A stretch of 29,720 nucleotides of DNA, taken from NCBI GenBank assembly GCA_002309635.1, contig DBXO01000055.1, positions 34,418 through 64,137 on the forward strand. Direction: 5' to 3'. Each line of letters starts with the position of its first letter. Positions within the stretch are counted from its first letter, which is position 1. A program made the translations under genes and the position numbers. This document shows positions 23,877 through 29,720 of this stretch, one piece after another. Origin of the DNA: Ruminococcus flavefaciens. GTDB lineage: Bacteria; Bacillota; Clostridia; Oscillospirales; Ruminococcaceae. Under the pieces are notes generated by a model, which searched no databases, was not told the origin of the DNA, and was given only the letters and a program-made list of their open reading frames with translations.

Positions 23877-25052
23877 ATGAAAAAGTTTCTTGCAGTACTC
23901 TCAACTCTTGTGATGTTAGGCACTATGGCTTCTTGCGGCAATAGCTCCGAACCATCAACCAATGACAGCAGCGATAACAAAACAACTACCGCAGCTAAGT
24001 CCGACGACGGAAAGGAAGAGGAAGCCAGCAGCGGCCCGAAGACAGTTGGTATCGCTATGCCGACAAAATCCCTCGAGCGCTGGAACCGTGACGGTGAATA
24101 CCTCAAGGCTCAGTTTGAAGACGCAGGCTACAAGGTTGAGCTGAAGTACTCAGATAACAAGACAGAGCAGCAGAACAACGATATCCAGTCCATGATCGCT
24201 GATAAGGTAGACCTTCTCCTTATTGCAGCTATCGACGGCGAGTCCCTCTCTCAGACCCTCGCTGACGCTAAGGGTGCAGATATCCCTGTTATTGCTTATG
24301 ACCGTCTTATCATGAACACAGACGCTGTTTCGTACTATGTTTCATTCGATAACTATACCGTTGGTAAGCTTCAGGGTGAGTTCGTACGTGACACTCTCAA
24401 GCTTGACAGCGAAAAAGGCCCGTTCAATATCGAGTTTACAGCAGGTGACCCTGCCGACAACAATGCAGGATTCTTCTTCAACGGCGCTTATGATGCTCTT
24501 GAGGAATACATCAAGAGCGGCGTACTCAAGGTTCCGTCGGGCAAGACAAAGTTCGAGCAGGTAGCTACTCCTACATGGTCTACAGACAAGGCATTTGAGA
24601 ACATGCAGAACACTCTTGCTTCGTACTATTCAAACGGTACACAGCTCGATGTTGCACTTTGCTCAAACGACTCGACAGCTCTCGGTGTTGCAAAGGCTAT
24701 CGACTCTGACTACAGCGGCAGCAATACTCCTATTGTAACCGGTCAGGACGGCGATATCGCAAACCTTCAGAATATCGTTGACGGAAAGCAGTCAATGACA
24801 GTATACAAGAACGTAAGCGACGAGGCAGGTGTTACTCTCGACGTTGCCAAGGCTATACTCTCAGGTCAGACACCTGACGGCAGCCTCAGCCTCTCTGCTG
24901 AAGCAAAGTATGATACAGAGTCATACGACAACGGCGTAAAGGTCGTTCCTTCATATCTGCTCGTTCCTTATGTTATTACAAAGGATTCGCTGGATAAGCT
25001 GGTAGATACAGGACTTTATAAGTGGGATAGCGCTCATAAGTATCTTGAATAA
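23877..25052 (+). CDS. chvE: Sugar-binding lipoprotein, ChvE family
   Basis: This 391-residue lipoprotein starts at ATG 23877, 6 bases after AAAGGAGGAT. The signal peptide ends in the lipobox MASC (Cys20). A Ser/Asp/Lys-rich linker (about 21-53) leads to a periplasmic-binding-protein type I fold. VGIAMPTKSLERWNRDG at its start, VDLLLIAAIDG and IPVIAYDRLI are hallmarks of the ChvE/xylose-binding group that delivers glucose, galactose, arabinose or xylose to MmsAB/GguAB transporters. The exact sugar is not decidable. Codon use is noticeably regular, fitting high expression. An attenuator-like hairpin separates it from the ATPase gene. Confidence 0.92.
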   Translation: MKKFLAVLSTLVMLGTMASCGNSSEPSTNDSSDNKTTTAAKSDDGKEEEASSGPKTVGIAMPTKSLERWNRDGEYLKAQFEDAGYKVELKYSDNKTEQQNNDIQSMIADKVDLLLIAAIDGESLSQTLADAKGADIPVIAYDRLIMNTDAVSYYVSFDNYTVGKLQGEFVRDTLKLDSEKGPFNIEFTAGDPADNNAGFFFNGAYDALEEYIKSGVLKVPSGKTKFEQVATPTWSTDKAFENMQNTLASYYSNGTQLDVALCSNDSTALGVAKAIDSDYSGSNTPIVTGQDGDIANLQNIVDGKQSMTVYKNVSDEAGVTLDVAKAILSGQTPDGSLSLSAEAKYDTESYDNGVKVVPSYLLVPYVITKDSLDKLVDTGLYKWDSAHKYLE

Positions 25053-25100
25053 TAAAGCTTTTACAGTGTGACTGTGCAATAAAAATTTAATATTGTCTGT

Positions 25101-25131
25101 AAAGGGGGGCGGGCTGAGTCTGCCCCTTTTT
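25101..25131 (+). terminator. Candidate attenuator between chvE and mmsA
   Basis: AAAGGGG (25101-25107) can pair with CCCCTTT (25123-25129), followed by TT. The inner part of the stem is imperfect. Partial termination here would yield more binding protein than transporter. Confidence 0.65.
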
Positions 25132-25206
25132 CTGAATGAATTAGGCTCATTCGGAAACTCCTGTGCGTGAGCTGCGGAGCAATTCGGACATAAAGGAGGG
25201 ATATAA

Positions 25207-26742
25207 TTGGCAGAATTTATACTCGAAATGAAGAACATCACAAAGGAATTTCCCGGCGTCAAGGCTCTTGACAATGTAAATCTCCAAGTAAGACCCGGTG
25301 AGATACATGCCCTCGTAGGTGAAAACGGTGCGGGTAAGTCAACACTGATGAACGTGCTCAGCGGAACCTATCCTTTCGGCAGCTATACGGGCGATATCGT
25401 ATACAACGGCGAGCTCTGCCAGTTCAAAACACTGCATGACAGTGAAGAGAAAGGTATAGTAATCATTCACCAGGAGCTCGCGCTCATACCGGAGCTCTCC
25501 ATCGGAGAGAACATGTTCCTCGGAAACGAGCGCAAGGGACGCTTCGGAATAGACTGGGACAAGACCTATTACGAGGCAGGCGAGCATATGAAGCAGGTCG
25601 GTCTTAAGGAAGAAGCGACCACTCTTATCAAGGACATCGGTACAGGCAAGCAGCAGCTTGTTGAGATTGCAAAGGCCCTCAGTAAGAACGTTAAGCTTCT
25701 CATACTTGACGAGCCCACCTCTTCACTTAACGAGGAGGACTCAAAAATGCTCCTTGATCTCCTTCTCGGTTTCAAGAAGGACGGCATGACCTCGATCATT
25801 ATTTCTCATAAGCTCAATGAGATATCCTACGTTGCCGATAAGATCACGGTGCTTCGTGACGGCTCAACTATCGAGACTATCGACAACGCAGAGCATAATA
25901 TCGATGAGGCGCGTATCATCCGCGGAATGGTAGGACGTGAGCTCAGCGACCGATATCCTTCACGCGAGCATAATGTCAGCGACAAGATAGGCATTGAAGT
26001 GAAGAACTGGAGCGTACACCACCCTATCTATAACGAGAAAAAAGTCGTGGACAACGTTTCATTCAACGTGCATCGCGGCGAGATAGTAGGATTTTCAGGC
26101 TTGCAGGGCGCAGGACGAACTGAGCTTGCAATGTCTATATTCGGAAGGTCTTATGGTACAAATATCAGCGGTGATCTGAAAATAGACGGCAAGGAAAAAA
26201 GTCTCAGGAATGTCCGTGACGCCATTGAGGCAGGTCTTGCATACGTTACCGAGGACCGTAAGGGCAACGGTCTTATCCTCGAACAGAGCATTGCTCAGAA
26301 CACCACTATGGCTCGCCTTGAAAAGGTCTGCAAAAAGGGTATAGTCGATGTCAGCAAGGAAAATTCCGTAGCTGAGGAATACAAGGAAAAGCTGCGTACA
26401 AAAACTCCTTCCGTTCAGCAGGCGGTAGGTAATCTTTCGGGCGGTAACCAGCAGAAGGTCCTGCTTGCCAAGTGGATGTTCGCCGATCCTGAGGTGCTGA
26501 TACTCGACGAACCCACAAGAGGTATCGACGTAGGCGCCAAGTATGAGATATACTGCATTATGAACGATCTCGTGGCACAGGGCAAGTCAGTTATTATGAT
26601 CTCGTCCGAAATGCCCGAGCTGCTCGGTATGTGTGATCGAATATACGTTATGAATGAAGGAAAAATGGTGGCAGAAATGCCTGCTTCGGAAGCAACGCAG
26701 GAAAAGATCATGTCCGCTATCCTTCAGTCCGACAAAAAATAA
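25207..26742 (+). CDS. mmsA: Multiple-monosaccharide ABC transporter ATPase (MmsA/GguA)
   Basis: This 511-residue protein starts at TTG 25207, 6 bases after AAAGGAGGG, and has two fused ATPase domains, as in all CUT2 sugar importers. The first has Walker A GENGAGKST (about 38-46), a degenerate signature (GTGKQQ) and Walker B LLILDEPTSS. The second has the degenerate Walker A GLQGAGRTE typical of the family, the intact signature LSGGNQQKV (about 411-419) and LILDEPTRGIDVGA. It energises monosaccharide uptake with the permease encoded 18 bases downstream. The TTG start may keep the ATPase level below that of the binding protein. Confidence 0.95.
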   Translation: MAEFILEMKNITKEFPGVKALDNVNLQVRPGEIHALVGENGAGKSTLMNVLSGTYPFGSYTGDIVYNGELCQFKTLHDSEEKGIVIIHQELALIPELSIGENMFLGNERKGRFGIDWDKTYYEAGEHMKQVGLKEEATTLIKDIGTGKQQLVEIAKALSKNVKLLILDEPTSSLNEEDSKMLLDLLLGFKKDGMTSIIISHKLNEISYVADKITVLRDGSTIETIDNAEHNIDEARIIRGMVGRELSDRYPSREHNVSDKIGIEVKNWSVHHPIYNEKKVVDNVSFNVHRGEIVGFSGLQGAGRTELAMSIFGRSYGTNISGDLKIDGKEKSLRNVRDAIEAGLAYVTEDRKGNGLILEQSIAQNTTMARLEKVCKKGIVDVSKENSVAEEYKEKLRTKTPSVQQAVGNLSGGNQQKVLLAKWMFADPEVLILDEPTRGIDVGAKYEIYCIMNDLVAQGKSVIMISSEMPELLGMCDRIYVMNEGKMVAEMPASEATQEKIMSAILQSDKK

Positions 26743-26760
26743 TGATCGAAGGAGTTTAAC

Positions 26761-27942
26761 ATGAACGCAAAAACTTTCATAAAAAAGTACACGATGGTCA
26801 TTGCGCTGGTCGTTGTATTTATATTCTTTTCTTTATGGACAGAGGGACGACTCCTTTATCCACAGAATCTTTCAAACCTTCTGATACAGAATGCATACGT
26901 TCTGGTTCTTGCCTGCGGTATGCTCATGTGTATCCTCACAGGCGGTAACATCGACCTCTCAGTAGGTTCGACAGTCTGCCTTGTAGGCGCTATAGCAGCT
27001 CAGATGCTGACTAAGCATAAAATGGATCCGTTAATAGTTATATGTCTCTGCCTTATTTTCTCAGTGCTCATCGGTATGTGGCAGGGCTTCTGGATCGGAT
27101 ACATACATATTCCGCCCTTTATCTGTACTCTTGCGGGAATGTTTCTGTTCAGAGGCTTCGCACGTGCGATACTCGATTCAAAGACTATTGCCATCCCGCA
27201 GTCTGACGGTTCTGTAGGAAAGAGATTCCTTGATATCTTCGCTTCCTATATCGAAATCCCCGGAATTGATAACAAGGATGTAAAGTGGTCTGCTTTCATT
27301 CTGGGTATTATTATTGCAGCAGCTCTTGTTGTTATTACAGTCCTCAACCGTATAAAGAAGGCTAAGAAGGGCTACAAGCAGGTTTCTGCCGTATCACAGT
27401 TTGCAAAGATAATCGTTATCGACGTTCTCGTGCTGGCTTACACATGGAAGATAGCACATTATAAGGGAATCCCTGTAATGGCTATATGGGTTCTTGCTGT
27501 AGTATTCATCTATGCATTCATTACTTCAAAGACTGCATTCGGACGTTACTTCTACGCAGTCGGCGGCAATGAAAAGGCTACAAAGCTTTCCGGTATCAAT
27601 ACCAATAAGGTTTACTTCATGGCTTATACATCAATGTCGTTGCTTGCAGGTCTTTCGGGACTTCTCGTTGCAGCGCGTGTCGGCTCTGTAAACGGAGATA
27701 CTGGTAACTCATTTGAAATGGACGCTATCGGATCATGCTTCATCGGCGGTGCTTCTGCATACGGCGGAAGCGGTACCGTAGGCGGCGTCGTGGTCGGAGC
27801 TATCCTCCTCGGCGTTATCAATCAGGGTATGTCCATCAGAGGTCTTGACAACAACTGGCAGTACGTAGTCAAGGGTGCGGTTCTTCTTATAGCCGTTATC
27901 TTTGACGTTGTATCCAATAAAAAGACAGGCAAGGCCGGTTAA
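26761..27942 (+). CDS. mmsB: Multiple-monosaccharide ABC transporter permease (MmsB/GguB)
   Basis: This 393-residue integral membrane protein has about ten predicted helices and starts at ATG 26761, behind GAAGGAG. GGNIDLSVGSTV (about 61-72), FGRYFYAVGGNEKATKLSGI and the GGASAYGGSGTVGG stretch near the C-terminus are the conserved blocks of CUT2 permeases. Its length of about 390 and the long loop (about 155-235) match the MmsB/GguB subgroup rather than RbsC, which is nearer 320. A terminator follows 12 bases after the stop. Confidence 0.94.
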   Translation: MNAKTFIKKYTMVIALVVVFIFFSLWTEGRLLYPQNLSNLLIQNAYVLVLACGMLMCILTGGNIDLSVGSTVCLVGAIAAQMLTKHKMDPLIVICLCLIFSVLIGMWQGFWIGYIHIPPFICTLAGMFLFRGFARAILDSKTIAIPQSDGSVGKRFLDIFASYIEIPGIDNKDVKWSAFILGIIIAAALVVITVLNRIKKAKKGYKQVSAVSQFAKIIVIDVLVLAYTWKIAHYKGIPVMAIWVLAVVFIYAFITSKTAFGRYFYAVGGNEKATKLSGINTNKVYFMAYTSMSLLAGLSGLLVAARVGSVNGDTGNSFEMDAIGSCFIGGASAYGGSGTVGGVVVGAILLGVINQGMSIRGLDNNWQYVVKGAVLLIAVIFDVVSNKKTGKAG

Positions 27943-27954
27943 AACGTGTTTATG

Positions 27955-27993
27955 CGGCTCGGGAAAGACTATTATTTCCCGAGCCGTAATTTT
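27955..27993 (+). terminator. Terminator of the sugar transporter operon
   Basis: A 12-base stem CGGCTCGGGAAA / TTTCCCGAGCCG with an eight-base loop, then TAATTTT. Confidence 0.9.
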
Positions 27994-28019
27994 GCGAAAA
28001 AACTGAAAGGAACATATGA

Positions 28020-28304
28020 ATGAGATACGATATTGAAAAAAGATCAAAAGCGGGAAAAGCAGCAGCTCTCAGAGCAGTCGTGGCGGTATATATATGCTAC
28101 CTTGCCTTTAAGATAGCTTCTGCCGAGAATACCTCCATGAGCGTGACTGCCTGCCGTATCATAGGTGCGGTTTTCATGGCGGCGGGTATCGCTTTTGTGG
28201 TTTATACGTACAAACAGTTCCACAAGGACATGAAGGCTTCGGTTTTATCCGATGAAGCTGAGGAATCAGCCGATGAGGCGGAAACAGAGGAAGCCGATGA
28301 GTGA
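28020..28304 (+). CDS. Small two-helix membrane protein, unknown function
   Basis: This 94-residue protein starts at ATG 28020, 7 bases after AAAGGA; an out-of-frame ATG four bases earlier gives only six codons. Two membrane helices (about 18-34 and 46-63) are joined by a short loop. The C-terminal tail (about 72-94) is very acidic (SDEAEESADEAETEEADE). I do not recognise a family. No clear promoter lies between the transporter terminator and this gene, so it may depend on read-through. It overlaps the next gene by 8 bases. Confidence 0.7.
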   Translation: MRYDIEKRSKAGKAAALRAVVAVYICYLAFKIASAENTSMSVTACRIIGAVFMAAGIAFVVYTYKQFHKDMKASVLSDEAEESADEAETEEADE

Positions 28305-28740
28305 GTACAGAAACGGGCTCACAGCGGTAAGGGCTCTCTATGAGGAGTATATTGATGAGGTGGGAAGGCTCGAACGGAATAAAAAGCCTGCCGACGGACT
28401 TCTCGGCTTCGGCAAGAAAATATCCGAGGATCCTTGTCACGACCGCTTTGCGGAGAGAATCGAGGGGCTCCTTAGGGAATACGCCGCAGAAAAGCCCGGC
28501 TCCGCTGATATAAGGGAGGTACTTGAGTATATATACAGCATTCAGCGGGAGCATAAAGATCCTGTCTGTGCCTACTGGCTGATGAACGCGGTCCACGGCT
28601 TCACCGTTGAGCTGGCGGGAATGCTGTCCCGTGAGGACGCTTCCGCGCTTTATGAGCTGTATGAAAGGAACTGCCCACGCAGGGAGCGCTTCCCCGTGCA
28701 GAAAAAGGTGCTGAAGGCGCTTAAAAGCGCTGCAAAATGA
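28297..28740 (+). CDS. Small soluble protein, unknown function
   Basis: This 147-residue protein probably starts at ATG 28297 (MSEYRNGL), preceded by GAGG and overlapping the previous gene by 8 bases; an in-frame ATG at 28252 lies deeper inside that gene. The protein is highly charged and mostly helical by inspection, with no signal peptide or membrane helix, and I see no known motif. The overlap implies translational coupling with the small membrane protein, so the two may form a membrane-tethered pair. Confidence 0.7.
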   Translation: MSEYRNGLTAVRALYEEYIDEVGRLERNKKPADGLLGFGKKISEDPCHDRFAERIEGLLREYAAEKPGSADIREVLEYIYSIQREHKDPVCAYWLMNAVHGFTVELAGMLSREDASALYELYERNCPRRERFPVQKKVLKALKSAAK

Positions 28741-28745
28741 CAGAA

Positions 28746-28804
28746 CTCTGCCGAGTTTGACCTTGTTACAAAGGTATCAAGGCTGATTTCGGCAGAGATT
28801 TTTT
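28746..28804 (+). terminator. Terminator of the small two-gene unit
   Basis: An outer stem CTCTGCCGA / TCGGCAGAG encloses an inner pairing (ACCTTGT / AAAGGT region), followed by A and a run of six T residues. It begins six bases after the stop codon. Confidence 0.85.
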
Positions 28805-28890
28805 GTTAAAATATAAATATTTGTTTCGTGCAGTCACACAGGGGCTTAAATCTGTAATAGTAATATATGAAAATGCAGGGAGGTTTGCTG

Positions 28891-29031
28891 ATGACGGGAA
28901 GTGAATTGAAAGAGCTTATCCTATCGTCTCCGCAGAATGGTCAGCGGAGATTCTATAATGAATATAAGAACTATGTTTATACTGTCGTGTACAGCAAGCT
29001 CGGAAACTGCGGAACCAGAGAGGACATACAG
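28891..29031 (+). pseudogene. ECF sigma factor remnant (N-terminal 47 codons only)
   Basis: ATG 28891 follows GGGAGG by 7 bases. The first 47 codons encode an ECF sigma N-terminus: residues in FYNEYKNYVYTVVYSKL and REDI align with the intact sigma factor at 245-811 (18 of 32 identical by hand). Similarity stops abruptly after REDIQ (29031). Beyond this, the frame continues as meaningless sequence to a stop at 29139, because the DNA now encodes another protein in a different frame. The rest of region 2 and all of region 4 are missing, so no sigma activity is expected. Confidence 0.75.
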
Positions 29032-29534
29032 TATTATTTATGTTGTATGCATTTAATGAAGAGCCATTTACCTTTGTGGGATATCCAACAAATAACGGCA
29101 GAGGAAGCTTCGCGGAGATACCGATATCTTTTGGTATAATGTCTGTCACCGAAAACAAGGAAGCAATTTGGGAGGCTTTGTCACAGATGTTTTTTAATTC
29201 GGATTTCCAACTGGAGCTAAGCAGAGATCAGATAGGAGTGCCCGTCATAAGCGAAGCAGTTGACAGGCTTATGGAACTCGATGAAAATGCAAATAATTCA
29301 ATAAACGCAAAGTGTATGATATCTGAAAGCTTATCATTGAGTATATCTGACGAGCAAAAAGCCAGTATCTATGATTTTATCAACAGGTTAGAAATAGACC
29401 CGTTCGTAAACAAAAGTATCGAGCAGATAATCAAAGAGGAGAGCGATTATGTCTTCAATGGCGAAAGGTCTATTGATGAATTCGTTAATATCATTAAGAG
29501 CCGTATCGGACTCTATATGAGCGAAACACAGTAA
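29032..29534 (+). pseudogene. C-terminal fragment of an extracellular solute-binding protein
   Basis: From about 29040 a different frame encodes about 164 residues with no signal peptide. It begins FTFVGYPTNNGRGSF and ends in VNIIKSRIGLYMSETQ. The FVGYP and SRIxLYxSE patterns recall the C-termini of family 1 solute-binding lipoproteins of Ruminococcus-like clostridia; the assignment is from memory and moderately sure. The ATG at 29040 has no ribosome site, and the N-terminal two thirds of such a protein are missing. The fragment has a proper stop followed by a terminator, so its 3' end is the original gene end. Confidence 0.6.
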
Positions 29535-29540
29535 ATACAT

Positions 29541-29571
29541 AAAAAAACCGCTGCTTTTCAGCGGCTTTTTT
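29541..29571 (+). terminator. Terminator after the solute-binding protein fragment
   Basis: Stem CCGCTG / CAGCGG, flanked by A7 on the left and CTTTTTT on the right, lengthening the pairing. Confidence 0.9.
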
Positions 29572-29645
29572 CACTCATATGGGGATAATGAGCTCCTTCT
29601 GTGAACTTTAGATAATAGTTAAAAAATAAAAATATAGCAAATCCC

Positions 29646-29674
29646 TTGACAGCATTCAACTATTCTGATATAAT
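29646..29674 (+). promoter_or_regulatory. Consensus promoter of the tRNA at the window end
   Basis: TTGACA (29646-29651), 17 bases, TATAAT (29669-29674) with an extended TGA. The tRNA begins about 22 bases after the expected transcription start. Confidence 0.92.
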
Positions 29675-29702
29675 ATTTATGTTGTGATTGATTAATATTT
29701 AT

Positions 29703-29720
29703 AGGGGTATAGCTCAGTTG
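29703..29720 (+). tRNA. tRNA 5' end (probably tRNA-Trp), cut by window edge
   Basis: AGGGGTA fits a seven-base acceptor strand, followed by TA at positions 8-9 and GCTCAGTTG as the D-arm. An acceptor starting with A followed by GGGG is typical of bacterial tRNA-Trp; the anticodon is outside the window, so the identity is an inference. Confidence 0.7.

Overview
The window looks like chromosomal DNA of an anaerobic, cellulosome-type Firmicute, most likely Ruminococcus (Oscillospiraceae). The evidence is a secreted serpin carrying a type I dockerin, lipoprotein style and ABC sugar transport typical of rumen or gut clostridia, strong AGGAGG ribosome sites, near-consensus sigma-A promoters with 17-base spacers in front of most transcription units, and many rho-independent terminators. 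No phage, transposase, CRISPR array or rRNA is visible. The genus is an inference from gene content only.

Layout. Positions 1-5776 are mostly minus-strand: a partial putative anti-sigma gene cut by the window edge, its ECF sigma factor, a dockerin-serpin, a lipoprotein D,D-carboxypeptidase, a plus-strand GNAT acetyltransferase, then two more GNATs in a minus-strand pair. Positions 5995-9047 hold nudC (NADH/NAD-capped RNA pyrophosphatase family) and a membrane-bound EAL protein (c-di-GMP phosphodiesterase), each with its own promoter and terminator. Positions 9114-12671 are a three-gene MacA/MacB-type exporter operon (adaptor, ATPase, permease). It ends in a 147-base palindromic element shared with a convergent GNAT gene.

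Positions 13464-23586 form the most distinctive part: one consensus promoter drives FHA protein, PP2C phosphatase, Ser/Thr kinase, a small membrane protein and a 1876-residue surface protein with Ig-like repeats, closed by a strong terminator. The kinase, phosphatase and FHA reader form a complete writer-eraser-reader set. A repeated T-[VI]-[VI]-V motif, present twice in the FHA protein and twice in the small membrane protein, is a good candidate for the phosphothreonine ligand. I infer that the cassette controls or senses the giant surface protein.

Positions 23763-27993 are a ChvE-MmsA-MmsB-type multiple-sugar ABC importer, with a candidate attenuator between the binding protein and the ATPase. 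Two small unknown genes follow. At 28891-29534 the N-terminus of an ECF sigma gene is joined out of frame to the C-terminus of a solute-binding protein gene, which is a deletion scar or an assembly join. The window ends in the first 18 bases of a tRNA, probably tRNA-Trp, behind a consensus promoter.
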